From: Nitritalea halalkaliphila LW7 | Lineage (GTDB): Bacteria > Bacteroidota > Bacteroidia > Cytophagales > Cyclobacteriaceae | DNA length: 51,198 nucleotides | Assembly: GCF_000265075.1 (NCBI RefSeq) | Contig: NZ_AJYA01000031.1 | Span: forward strand, 1 to 51,198 | Direction of reading: 5' to 3' | Shown: in pieces, positions 1 through 9,384 of the stretch | Numbering within the stretch: position 1 is the first letter of the stretch | How the letters are laid out: each line of letters opens with the position of its first letter | Position numbers and translations under genes: made by a program | The notes under the pieces: generated by a model | The model's database searches: none | Told to the model about the DNA's origin: nothing | The model's input: only the letters and a program-made list of their open reading frames with translations

Positions 1-236
1 TCAGAAACGATTGCCGGGTTTTTTTTTCGTTAATTTTTAAATCTGCAACAATATTTTGTTTCAGTTTTTGTATTCGTAATGATACGTGTTTATCATTATT
101 GAATTTTTAAATTTATCTGGATTTGCTGACCTTTGTGATGTGGATAAAGGCAAAAATTTGTCAGATTCACAGCACCCAAATAGCCTGCTCTCTGCCTCAT
201 TAGAGGTATTTTATTTCACCTAAACCAATTGAAATC

Positions 237-839
237 ATGAGAACAGTGTTAATTACCCTAATCAGCTGCTTTTTTGCAGCTTCAGCTGTCCAAGCCAGTA
301 CACAGCTAGAGAAAGAAGAAAAAAAGGATGCTGCTAAGGTGCACGTAAGTGCTACGGCAAGTGAAAATCAGCGCTTACGCCTTCTAGTAGCTCCCGTCTA
401 TCCGGCGCCTTACCGTGTTCGCATTTACGATCTGGAGGGTAAGTTGTTATGGAATGAAGTACATAGCAGCTCGCCAGGAAGGCTGCAGTATTATGATCTA
501 AGTCAGACCAGCGTAAACGGGCTCCGCGTTCGTGTGACGCAAGAAAAGGAAGAGCTTTTCGATGAAAAACTAGTTTGGTCTGCAGAAACGATGCCAGCAG
601 TGCTTGCGAAAGTGGATCGTGTCCAGCAGGATCGCGTACGCTTACTCGTTCAAAGTGCCGATAAGGAGTCCGTTAAAATCTCTATTTTAGAGGATAATCG
701 GGTAGTTTTTACCGAAATGCTGCAAGATGCTGGTCAGCTGAAGCGCTATTATGACACGAAGGCGCTATCGGCCACTGCTACAGTGAGCGTGCTCGTGGAA
801 AGCGAAAAAGGTTTCCGTCAGTTGTATGCCGTGCGCTAA
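237..839 (+). CDS. Secreted two-repeat protein, function unknown
   Basis: A 200-aa protein with a Sec signal peptide: a basic start, a hydrophobic stretch (residues 3-16) and a likely signal peptidase I site after AVQAS. The mature part holds two copies of a roughly 65-residue unit. The first, about residues 46-112, opens RLRLLVAP and contains a VRIYDLEGKLLW strand. The second, about residues 132-200, opens RVRLLVQS and contains VKISILEDNRVVF. Each copy then has a GRLQYYD or QLKRYYD turn and ends in an alternating beta strand, so both are probably beta-sandwich modules like those of adhesion or T9SS-secreted proteins. No catalytic motif is visible. It stands alone upstream of a strong terminator. 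The ATG at 237 is chosen because it directly precedes the signal peptide. The family is not recognised. Confidence 0.8.
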   Translation: MRTVLITLISCFFAASAVQASTQLEKEEKKDAAKVHVSATASENQRLRLLVAPVYPAPYRVRIYDLEGKLLWNEVHSSSPGRLQYYDLSQTSVNGLRVRVTQEKEELFDEKLVWSAETMPAVLAKVDRVQQDRVRLLVQSADKESVKISILEDNRVVFTEMLQDAGQLKRYYDTKALSATATVSVLVESEKGFRQLYAVR

Positions 840-883
840 GTGTCGAAAACGATTCAAACTAGCTTGATTTACATGTATTTTTT

Positions 884-912
884 GCCCGTCTCCCTTTGGA
901 GCGGGCTTTTTT
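884..912 (+). terminator. Intrinsic terminator after the two-repeat protein
   Basis: GCCCG (884-888) pairs with CGGGC (902-906). An inner CTCC/GGAG pairing extends the stem around a short loop, and a run of T follows. It lies about 45 bases after the stop of the preceding gene. Confidence 0.8.
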
Positions 913-1144
913 CTGTCCCCACCCTTGTTTTTTTTAGCGGCCTCCTCCAACTCTCTTTTCGAAGATTATGTGGCATGGATTCCACGTTTTGAGGTTATTA
1001 CTCCTCGCATTTTTAAAAAAAAATCCGCTTTCCACGTTTTCATGCCGTTCAGCAAGTTCTCGCATAGGAGGCGGATCATTTTCTTTAATTTTGAATTTAA
1101 TCGAAAAAAAATTAATGCCATCTATCCATTGATTGGCTCTTTAT

Positions 1145-3886
1145 ATGAAAAAATTATCTTTTATAGCTGTCTTTTTTCTTTTGATGGGGTCTGCTTTTGC
1201 GCAGCAATTTAGCATCACAGGGAAAATTCAGGAAGTTGGCACAGCAGAGGGCGTTCCCTTCGCGAACCTGTTTTTACTGAAAACTAGTGACTCTACGCAG
1301 CTGCAGGGAGCGGTGAGTGATATCGATGGGAATTTCCGTTTTAATAATGTAAGTCAAGGGGAGTACTTGATTCGAATCCAGCTTTTAGGTTACATGAGCC
1401 AGGTTTTAGAGGTAGATGTGCAAGAAAATGTGCGCTTAGGCATCATTCCTTTGGCCGAGGAGGCCACCGATCTGTCTGAAGTCGTCGTGCAGGCCCGCAG
1501 ACCTACGGGCACGGTGCGGGGAGATACGACCGCTTTTAATGCCGATGCATTTAAGACCATGCCTGACGCCTCTGCGCAGACACTTTTGGAGAAAATGCCG
1601 GGGATCGATCGGGATGGAGGCTCCCTACAGGCTCAAGGGGAGACGATCGCCCAGATTTTAGTGGATGGAAAACCTTTTTTCGGTACGGACGTGGCCGCCG
1701 CGCTGCAAAATTTGCCTGCTGAGGTCATTCAGAGCATCGAAATCTTTGATCAGCAAAGTGAGCTGTCGCAAATGACGGGCTTCGACGACGGGCAGCGCCT
1801 AAAGACCATTAATATCATCACCAAACCCGACCGGCGCAAGGGGCAGTTTGGGCGCGGCACTGCGGGCTATGGCAGCGATGAGCGCTACCTGTTAGGGGCG
1901 AGTGTGAATTTTTTCGATGAGGACCGCCGCTTTACGCTCACCGGTCTGAGTAATAACATTAACATTCAAAAGTATGCGGCGGATCCGAACACACAGAATG
2001 ATGGCAATCCACAGCAGGGGATCATCACGACCAACTTGCTCGGGTTTAATTATTCGGATAGCTGGTCGGAGAAGTTAAAAGTGACCGCAAGCTATACCTT
2101 TACAGAGACGGAGAATTTCGGGCTGGAGAGCAGGTTTAGGGAGTTTGTGACCGAAGAGGATAATGATCAAACCTATGATGAAAATAGCCGAGATGTGCGG
2201 ATAAGTCGGCGCCATCAGGCGGATATGCGACTGGAGTATCAGATAAATGAGCGGAATCGGCTCGTCTACATTCCGCGCTTTAGTGCGCGTTTTGAGAATG
2301 AAGACTCGGGTTTTGAGGGAATCACGAGAGGGAATATGGGGGTACCCCTGAATACCGTCGAAAACAGCCGCATCGGAAGGTTTAAGGACTTGACGACTTT
2401 CCACCGCATGTTTTACAGCCATAAATTCGCGAAAGAGGGCAGGACCTTATCGGCTCGCTTCCGCTTTCGCAAGTCCTTAAATGAGGATGAGTCGAACCGC
2501 GTGGCCGTGAATACCTTCTTTATGGAGAACATGAGCACGGAAGAGATTCTGGACCAGCTCATCACACGGGAGCGTGTGGGGACGATGTGGAATACACGCC
2601 TTTCCTTTACAGAGCCTCTGGGAGAGAACAGCTTACTCGCCCTCGAATATGGCGTGGGGAACCGCAAAGATGATTCTGAGCAGCTGCTTTTCGATATCCT
2701 CTCAGATATCGGCCCTGAGGAAGCCTTGCTCGATACTGCCTTAAGTAATGTGTTTTTTAGCAATTATTTTACACAGCAGTACCAGGCCGGCTACCAGTAC
2801 AATACAGAAAAGCTTCGCTTTCAGACTGAGCTGCAGTCTTCAGGATGCACTCCTGAATAACGATCAGATTTTCCCCTCCCCGGAACTGATTAACCGCCGC
2901 TTCCAAAACGTACTGCCCAGCTTACGCTTCGAGTATCGCTTTACACCGAAAACGAATGTGCAGTTCGATTACGATACCTATACGAATGAGCACAGGTGGA
3001 GCAGTTACAGGCAGCCATCAACAATAATAACCCGCTCCAGCTGCGCACAGGAAATCCAGAGCTAGATCAGGCCTTTACCAATCGTATGCGGGTTCGCTTC
3101 CGCAGCAATAACCCGGATACGGACCGCAACTGGTTTCTCTTTGCGCAGGCGCGCTTCACGGATGACCTGATTACGAACAGTGTGCTGATCGCCGAGGAGC
3201 CGATTATCTTAGATGGTGGCGTGGTGCTGCAGCGGGGCAGTCAGCTGAATAAGCCGGTCAACTTAGACGGCTATCGTGAATTTCGTTCTTGGTTCAGCTA
3301 CGGGTTCCCGGTGGACTTCATCAAGTCTAACTTGAGTCTGAACTCAGGTTTCAGTGCCATTCGTCGCCCAGGACAGATTAATGAGTTGATCGGATTTAAT
3401 AATAGCTTGCGCTACAGTGCAGGGTTTTCCCTCAGCAGTAACATTAGCGAGCGCGTAGATTTTAATCTGTGGTCCCGTTCTTCTTTTAACCAAGTGGAAA
3501 ACAATCTGAATCCGCGGCTAAATAATGATTTCTTTCAGCAGCGCACCCGTTTTAACTTTAACTGGATCATTTGGCAGGGTTTTATTTACCGTTTGGATGT
3601 GAACCATCAGATAAATCGCGGTTTAGCGCCGGGCTTTGATGCGGATTTTGTGTTGGTGAATATGAGTTTGGGGAAGAAAATCTTCAAAAACCAGCGGGGC
3701 GAGGTCAGTTTGATGGTTTATGACCTTTTCGGTCAAAACGCGAATGTGCGCCGAAATATTACGGAGACGTTTATCGAAGATGTGCAGTCGAATGTGCTGC
3801 AGCAGTATGTGATGCTGACGTTCACGTATAATTTGCGCCGTTTTTCGAAGGGCATGAGTGAAAGTGATTTAAAGGAGATGTTTTAG
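1145..3886 (+). CDS. Outer-membrane beta-barrel receptor (TonB-receptor-like), two compensating frameshifts
   Basis: About 913 aa when repaired. The order is signal peptide (MKKLSFIAVFFLLMGSAFAQ), an N-terminal carboxypeptidase-regulatory-like domain (about residues 22-105, SDIDGNFRFNNV), a plug-like segment (LLEKMPGIDRDGG, ILVDGKPFFGTD), then a long barrel ending in alternating strands. The family is the outer-membrane beta-barrel proteins related to TonB-dependent receptors; the substrate is unknown. The start is ATG 1145, because the upstream in-frame TTG at 1133 gives no better signal peptide. A TAATTTTG -7-like box lies at 1086-1093. The reading moves one frame forward near 2841 (apparent one-base insertion) and back near 2990 (apparent loss of one C in GAGCCACAG). 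Each frame continues the same protein, so sequence error is more likely than inactivation. Confidence 0.8.
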
Positions 3887-3991
3887 GGCCGTGAAAATAG
3901 GGCGGGCTGTTACTTTACTGTTACCTAGGGGTTATGCTTCCGCCAACCTTTTAGCGTATAGATTACCCTTTCTTTACGATAGGGAATAGGG

Positions 3992-4023
3992 CTTGTCTCC
4001 ATTTTTTGACTTGTATAGTTTTG
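3992..4023 (+). promoter_or_regulatory. Bacteroidota-type promoter for the LRR lipoprotein
   Basis: TAGTTTTG at 4016-4023 fits the TAnnTTTG -7 box of Bacteroidota primary sigma factor promoters. A CTTG at 3992-3995 sits 20 bases upstream, close to the usual place for the TTTG -33 box. Transcription would start about 25-30 bases before ATG 4058. This is a motif match only. Confidence 0.45.
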
Positions 4024-4057
4024 GGCATCATTAAAAACAGAACTAAACTAAACAAGT

Positions 4058-5008
4058 ATGAAAAGCCCTGTTCTATCTAGGATTGGTGCGAACTCTTTTT
4101 TCGCCCTCTGTCTGTCTGCTCTTTTTCTTATGTCCTCGTGCAGTGATGAGGTAGATCCGATCGTGGAAGATGATCCAGAGCCGGAATTAGTAACGATCAC
4201 TGATCCAGAACTACTCGACATCGTCCTGGAGACACTTAATCTTAACTCTGCAGCCGCTTTGAATGAGGAAAGTATCAAAGGACTTACCTCTTTAAATCTA
4301 AGTAATTCCGTAGTAGCTTCTTTTTCTGGTCTGGAAAAAGCAGAAAACTTAGAGGTCCTGCTTGGTAGAGGCTTAGACGTAGCAGATTATAGTCCACTTT
4401 CTGGTCTAGTAAACTTAGAAGAAATCGACTTACGTGATGCTGTACTGCCGACTAGTCTGGAGTGGTTAAGTGCGCTTGAAAATCTACGCGCTTTAGATGT
4501 ACAAAATACGGCTGTAGCCGATATTTCCGCTCTTTCGGGCAAAACAAATCTGAAAGTGCTCAATCTCAGAGAAACAGATGTCACCGATATCAGTGCACTT
4601 GAAGGCATGGTACAGCTAGAGTTTTTGAACTTGAATCGTGCCGGTGGTGGAAATGGTATCGATAATCCTGAGGTAATCATTCCTTTCGAAAATCTCTATT
4701 ACCTCAGCCTGCGTAACACCAATCTCGGAGACGAACTTTTCGCTGAGCTTATGGCAAATAAAACGCAGTTAGTAGAGTCTAATGTCCGTAACACGGGTAT
4801 CACATCTGTGGCTCCATTAGTGGCACTGTTCGAAGCTGGCGCTTTTACAGAAGCACTTTCTACGCAGTATGGCAATAAAATTTCTTTGGATCTTCAAAAT
4901 AATGCGATCACTGATCTTTGTCTGATTAATGCTTGGACAGGAAACTTTCCTGAAGGAGAGTTAGAGTGGTCCGCCGTGGCAGGTGATTTTGAGAACTGCG
5001 AAGAGTAG
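4058..5008 (+). CDS. Leucine-rich-repeat lipoprotein
   Basis: A 316-aa protein with a lipoprotein signal peptide; the lipobox LMSSC puts the lipidated Cys near residue 28. An acidic linker (EVDPIVEDDPEPE) follows, then about seven leucine-rich repeats between roughly residues 60 and 290. Examples are LTSLNLSNSVVASFSGLEKA, NLRALDVQNTAVADISALSG and NLKVLNLRETDVTDISALEG. The 22-residue period and the L-x-L-x-x-T/N pattern match the internalin-type LRR class, which usually binds proteins. It is probably an outer-membrane-anchored binding protein; the partner is unknown. The gene has its own promoter-like element and a strong hairpin terminator, so it is probably monocistronic. A short acidic C-terminal tail follows the last repeat. 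Confidence 0.85.
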   Translation: MKSPVLSRIGANSFFALCLSALFLMSSCSDEVDPIVEDDPEPELVTITDPELLDIVLETLNLNSAAALNEESIKGLTSLNLSNSVVASFSGLEKAENLEVLLGRGLDVADYSPLSGLVNLEEIDLRDAVLPTSLEWLSALENLRALDVQNTAVADISALSGKTNLKVLNLRETDVTDISALEGMVQLEFLNLNRAGGGNGIDNPEVIIPFENLYYLSLRNTNLGDELFAELMANKTQLVESNVRNTGITSVAPLVALFEAGAFTEALSTQYGNKISLDLQNNAITDLCLINAWTGNFPEGELEWSAVAGDFENCEE

Positions 5009-5022
5009 TTGAGTTTTAGTTA

Positions 5023-5062
5023 AAACCGATAGGTGTATGCTGCAAGGTACACCTATCGGTTT
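5023..5062 (+). terminator. Strong hairpin after the LRR gene
   Basis: A perfect 15-bp stem, AAACCGATAGGTGTA (5023-5037) with its exact complement at 5048-5062 and a 10-base loop. The downstream T-run is short, so it is either an intrinsic terminator or an mRNA 3' stabilising hairpin. Confidence 0.7.
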
Positions 5063-5142
5063 CCTTACCTTCTTTGATTATCCCATTTCTATCCCTAAAC
5101 TGTACGTCGCGATTTCCCCAGCGGCGCTAATACCTTATTGCC

Positions 5143-7935
5143 TTGAAACGTTTATTTGGCTTTCTTATCGGCTACCTTTTTTTTGCGCTGGCCGCGCAAG
5201 GGCAAGCCGTCCATCCCGTGAAGGGCTTTGTTTTCGATGAAAATAAAGAGCCCATGATCGGAGCTGTAGTCCAACTTATGGCAAGCCCTCAGCTGCACGC
5301 TGCTATAGTCGGTTTAGATGGTTCTTTTCAGTTTTCAGCCATTCCAGCAGGCACTTATCGTTTAGAAGTAAGCTATCTCGGTTATAAAACGTATGAAGAC
5401 CGTGTGACCATTTCGGAAAGCACGAAGCTAGCGAACATCCTTTTGGAGGCCGACAGCCAAACGCTTGGAGAGGTCGTCGTGTTAGGTGAGGCCAACAGAG
5501 GTTCGGAGGCACAGGCACGGAAGCTTGAACAGCAAGCGCTTAATACCATTAATGTGGTTTCTGCGAAATCCATAGAGCTTTCTCCAGATATTACTGTCGC
5601 GAATGTGGTGCAGCGTGTCTCAGGGCTTTCTATTGAGCGTAATGCCAGCGGTGATCCGCAGTATGCGATTGTGCGTGGAATGGATAAACGCTACAACTAT
5701 ACCTTAGTAAATGGTGTAAAAATTCCTTCTCCTGATAATCGCAACCGTTATGTGCCATTGGATATTTTTCCTGCGCAGATGTTGGAGCGCCTTGAGGTAG
5801 CAAAAAGTTTGACCGCAGACATGGAGGGAGATGCTATCGGTGGAAGTGTTAACATGGTCATGAAAAGCGCACCTGAAGAGTTCGAAGTGAATGCAGACTT
5901 TCAGATGGGCTATAATACGATTCATTTTAACCGCCCTTTTTACAGCTATGACCGAAGTACAGAGAATCGTTTGTCGCCAGGAGAGCGTTTCGGTTCACGC
6001 TATGAGGCCACTATGGCTGATTTTTCCACCCAAAACCTGCTGGTACAATCCAGCCAGCCGCTTCCGGATCTTTTTGGTGGGCTTACGATTGGCAACCGAT
6101 TTTTAAATAACAAGTTAGGAATTATGGTGGGTGCCTCTGTCCAAAACTCTTTCCGAGGTGCCGACAGAGACTGGTACAAGATCGATGCAGATCCCCTGGG
6201 CACTGGCCGCCCTTCTTTATCCAGTTATCAAGAGCGGGAAACGTCCATTCAGCAGTTTCGGTTAGGCGTGCACAGCAAAATCGATTATCGGATTAATTCT
6301 GCCCATCAGCTAAGTTTGTATTATGGGGACTTCACCCTTAACGACTTTGAGGTCCGTGAAATGATCAGTAGTGATCGCGACATTTCTCCAGACAATGTGA
6401 ATGCTACCTATTTGTACCAAACGCGCGTGCGTTCTACCTACAGTGGTATTCGAAACGCGACGCTACAGGGAACCCACGCTTTTTTCTACGATCGTCTGCT
6501 AGTCGACTGGTCGGCACTGATGTCTCGCGCGGACTTTGATCGCCCTGATAATGCTATATTCATCCGAAATGGAGGTGTAGAAAATGGTCGCATCATGCCA
6601 CAAAACATTGAAAGAAGAAATCCGCGACGCTGGGAAAAGCATTACGATGAAGACATTACGGTGCATGTGAATCTGCGCTATAACTTCGCCTTAAGTGGAC
6701 TAAAGGAAAGTTATGTGAAATTCGGTGGGATGTATCGTGATAAAGAACGGGGCGCTCTCTTTAACCGCTATCGCTTCGACCCTGATCCACCCCTACAGGT
6801 GGAAGGTGAGCAGTGGAATGATTTTTCGGAGGTACGCTGGCAGTTGCTTAATCCAACGGGAACATTGGGCCATGCCCTAAACTACAATGCCCTCGAGCAG
6901 ATCGGAGCCTATTACCTATCTGCACATGGTACGGTAGGGCAAGTGGAGTTTCAGGGTGGCCTTCGCGTAGAACATACGAATCAGGGTTATGTGTCGCGGA
7001 CGACCAATCAGTTTGAGATTTCGGAGCTTTTTCAGGTGTATACCGACTTCCTGCCGAGTGGTGGATTTAAGTGGAGACCTAAAGAGGATGTAAATGTGCG
7101 CGGTAGTTACTATAAGGCCATTAACAGGCCCGGTTATTTTGAAATCGTAGATGGTATTTCTGATGAGGATGATGAGTTTCCTTTTCGTGGAAACCCGAAC
7201 GTAACACGGGCGATAGCAGATAACTTAGACTTACGCTACGAATATTTTCCACGAGCGAATGAGCAGTTCCTTTTTGGGGCCTTTTATAAGCGGATAGAGG
7301 ACCCTATCGAGCTTTTACTTGTGCGACAAAACTCCTTGACCACAGGTCCCCGAAACTTAACACCCACGAATTCGGGCACGGCTACTAACTGGGGCTTGGA
7401 GATGGATTACAGTAAATTTTGGAATCAGTTTGGGCTCAGGATGAATTATACTTTTACACGTTCATCGCTTACCACGATGAAAAGTGAACGGGTACGTGAA
7501 AATCCTGAGGATCCTAGTTCTCAGTTAATTCTTCGTGAATCCTTTCAGACCCGCCCGCTGCAGGGGCAGGCTGATCATATCGGGAATCTTAGCTTGCTGT
7601 ATAAAAATCAGAGAAGCGGCACGGACATCCAGTTGAGTGCAGTGTATACAGGTGAGCGGATCGAGATCGTATCCCCATGGTTAGGGCTGGACATTTGGTC
7701 ACGGCCTTTTACCCAGCTAGACTTTTCTGCCGAGCAGCGGATCGGTTCTTGGGTGCTGTTCGTGAAAGCCAACAACCTACTGAATTCGCCTTACGAACTT
7801 TTCGTGAAAAAGCCCCGAAAGACAGAGCAGCTTAGCTTTCCTCTGCAAGATCGAGAAGGGCAGACGATCGTTCAGCGCGACTATTTCTGGCAGTCTTTCC
7901 GCCTCGGTGTCCGCTATAAATTCAATGCGCTATAA
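5143..7935 (+). CDS. TonB-dependent outer-membrane receptor
   Basis: A 930-aa TonB-dependent receptor. It has a signal peptide (FLIGYLFFALAAQGQA), a carboxypeptidase-regulatory-like domain (residues 25-110, GFVFDENKEPMIGAVVQL), a plug domain (about 125-240) and a 22-strand-type barrel. The plug carries the motif NVVQRVSGLSIERNASGDP and a YNYTLVNGVKIPSPDNRNR stretch. Then comes ADMEGDAIGGSVN, which is typical of one TonB-receptor family often paired with a secreted substrate-binding or hydrolytic partner. It ends in the expected barrel signature RLGVRYKF. The start appears to be TTG 5143: the frame is closed by TAA at 5128-5130 and no ATG comes before the signal peptide. It is followed closely by a lipoprotein gene, suggesting a surface uptake pair. 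The substrate cannot be read from the sequence. Confidence 0.88.
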   Translation: MKRLFGFLIGYLFFALAAQGQAVHPVKGFVFDENKEPMIGAVVQLMASPQLHAAIVGLDGSFQFSAIPAGTYRLEVSYLGYKTYEDRVTISESTKLANILLEADSQTLGEVVVLGEANRGSEAQARKLEQQALNTINVVSAKSIELSPDITVANVVQRVSGLSIERNASGDPQYAIVRGMDKRYNYTLVNGVKIPSPDNRNRYVPLDIFPAQMLERLEVAKSLTADMEGDAIGGSVNMVMKSAPEEFEVNADFQMGYNTIHFNRPFYSYDRSTENRLSPGERFGSRYEATMADFSTQNLLVQSSQPLPDLFGGLTIGNRFLNNKLGIMVGASVQNSFRGADRDWYKIDADPLGTGRPSLSSYQERETSIQQFRLGVHSKIDYRINSAHQLSLYYGDFTLNDFEVREMISSDRDISPDNVNATYLYQTRVRSTYSGIRNATLQGTHAFFYDRLLVDWSALMSRADFDRPDNAIFIRNGGVENGRIMPQNIERRNPRRWEKHYDEDITVHVNLRYNFALSGLKESYVKFGGMYRDKERGALFNRYRFDPDPPLQVEGEQWNDFSEVRWQLLNPTGTLGHALNYNALEQIGAYYLSAHGTVGQVEFQGGLRVEHTNQGYVSRTTNQFEISELFQVYTDFLPSGGFKWRPKEDVNVRGSYYKAINRPGYFEIVDGISDEDDEFPFRGNPNVTRAIADNLDLRYEYFPRANEQFLFGAFYKRIEDPIELLLVRQNSLTTGPRNLTPTNSGTATNWGLEMDYSKFWNQFGLRMNYTFTRSSLTTMKSERVRENPEDPSSQLILRESFQTRPLQGQADHIGNLSLLYKNQRSGTDIQLSAVYTGERIEIVSPWLGLDIWSRPFTQLDFSAEQRIGSWVLFVKANNLLNSPYELFVKKPRKTEQLSFPLQDREGQTIVQRDYFWQSFRLGVRYKFNAL

Positions 7936-7966
7936 AATCAATATTCATAATCAATTCAATTCTATC

Positions 7967-9331
7967 ATGCGAAACATGAAACGTAAACTAAACTTTATCT
8001 ACATAGGTGTGCTAGCGCTTTTGCTGGCTTCCTGCGGCGATAATTCCTTTTTTGAGGACAACGATGATCCAAATTTAGGAGAAGAGACGAACGTTCCGGA
8101 GGGATTTATCGGGCTAGAAGGAGAAGTAAGTGGTACTTTAGGTCCAGATCAACAGTACTGGGTAACGGGTGATCTGTTTATTCGTGAGGGAGAAAGTCTT
8201 ACCTTATTGGAAGGGACGACACTTATTATGGATGGAAATGGCCGTCCTGGAGGAAGCCCCGAAATTAATGTGGCAGGTAGCTTGTACAGCTATGGTACAG
8301 CCGAAAAACCAAATTATATCGGCGTAGAGGAAAGTAAGCGCTCCGTCGCAAATATTTTCCGTGGATTTTGGGGAGGGGTGATTGGCACCGACACTGCTAA
8401 AGACATGGTGTTCGAATATACCAGTATAGAATTCGCCGGTGCTCCAGCTGAGGCGGGTTCCTCTATCGTAGCCGAAGGGGAAATCGATGAAGGAGAGCCG
8501 CGCTATGCCGTTTATATGGTGAATCCTGAAGGTAATTTTATCATGTGGCATTCACGTATCGCGTACACCAAAGACGACGCTATCCGCTTAAATGGTGCCA
8601 AAACACTTATTGCCTACAGTGAATTTGCTTTTAACGGCGAGACAGGCGGAGAGTCAGTGAATACGAAAAGTGGTGTGGTAGGAGACTTCTGCTACAATAT
8701 TTTTTATGGTATCGCAACAAACGGTTTGAAAGCGGCCAATTCAAAAGGGCGTCAGCCACAGTGTAACAACAATTATTATAACAATACCATCGTGAACTCA
8801 GGCTGGAGAAGGTCTCAAGCAGGTCGTGGAGGTTCTTTAAATTACGAAAATGGGGCTAGAGGTGAGGTGTTTAATAATTTAGTAGTCGATAGCCGTTATG
8901 GCTTGCGTCTTTTCCCACCAGATGATGAGCCCGATATGCCAAATATGCGCTGGGGAAATCATTATTATTATGGAAATAACGCAGAATCTGTCGAAGGTTT
9001 TCATCCGGAAAATGGTCTAATAGGAATGAACGTACCAGGTTATGAAGATGTAATTATTCCATCTTCCGATGTTTTCGGCGGAATTGGGGAAAATGACCCA
9101 CTTTTTGTCGATTACAATGTAGGAAGCTTTACGCCAGCTAACTTTCGTGCGCTGAATGACGTCGGGTTTATCACGAATATGTTCGAGAAATTCAAGCTGA
9201 GCCCAGAAAGCCCTGCACTAACAGGAGGGAATACAGCATTTTCGCCGATCTTCAGCTCCTATGAGGTGAATGGCAAAACCTACACGACGCCACTGCCAAG
9301 TGAGTTTATGGGCGCTTTAGGTGCAAATTAA
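7967..9331 (+). CDS. Surface lipoprotein with beta-helix-like fold, TonB receptor partner
   Basis: About 454 aa from ATG 7967 (or ATG 7976, MKRKLNF). The lipobox LLLASC is followed by an acidic stretch (FFEDNDDPNLGEE). The body is rich in short N- and G-containing turns between strands, for example FEYTSIEFAGAPAEAGS, MWHSRIAYTKDDAIRLNGAK and CNNNYYNNTIVNSGW. This is the look of right-handed parallel beta-helix proteins. It starts about 30 bases after the TonB receptor, so the two are almost certainly co-transcribed, and a terminator follows. In Bacteroidota a lipoprotein downstream of a receptor often captures or processes the receptor's substrate; that role is inferred here. No lyase catalytic residues can be assigned. 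Confidence 0.75.
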   Translation: MRNMKRKLNFIYIGVLALLLASCGDNSFFEDNDDPNLGEETNVPEGFIGLEGEVSGTLGPDQQYWVTGDLFIREGESLTLLEGTTLIMDGNGRPGGSPEINVAGSLYSYGTAEKPNYIGVEESKRSVANIFRGFWGGVIGTDTAKDMVFEYTSIEFAGAPAEAGSSIVAEGEIDEGEPRYAVYMVNPEGNFIMWHSRIAYTKDDAIRLNGAKTLIAYSEFAFNGETGGESVNTKSGVVGDFCYNIFYGIATNGLKAANSKGRQPQCNNNYYNNTIVNSGWRRSQAGRGGSLNYENGARGEVFNNLVVDSRYGLRLFPPDDEPDMPNMRWGNHYYYGNNAESVEGFHPENGLIGMNVPGYEDVIIPSSDVFGGIGENDPLFVDYNVGSFTPANFRALNDVGFITNMFEKFKLSPESPALTGGNTAFSPIFSSYEVNGKTYTTPLPSEFMGALGAN

Positions 9332-9349
9332 ATCGTATTTAATATAAGC

Positions 9350-9378
9350 GGGTGCTTCCAAGTGGAGCACCCTTTTTT
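9350..9378 (+). terminator. Intrinsic terminator between the two lipoprotein genes
   Basis: GGGTGCT (9350-9356) pairs with AGCACCC (9366-9372), followed by six T. It ends seven bases before ATG 9385 of the next gene. It could attenuate or separate expression of the beta-propeller lipoprotein from the receptor pair. Confidence 0.8.
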
Positions 9379-9384
9379 CTTATC

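Noticed and set aside
925..1212. 95-aa frame reading MFFLAASSNSLFED
   Set aside because: It overlaps the signal peptide of the barrel gene in another frame and has no protein-like pattern. It includes AT-rich leader sequence.
2841..2990. Programmed frameshifting in the barrel gene
   Set aside because: Two opposite one-base shifts that cancel and lack a slippery site or downstream pseudoknot. Similar indels recur in many genes of the window, so sequence error is simpler.
5037..5240. 67-aa frame MLQGTPIGFL across the receptor start
   Set aside because: It begins inside the terminator loop of the LRR gene and overlaps the receptor's signal peptide in another frame.
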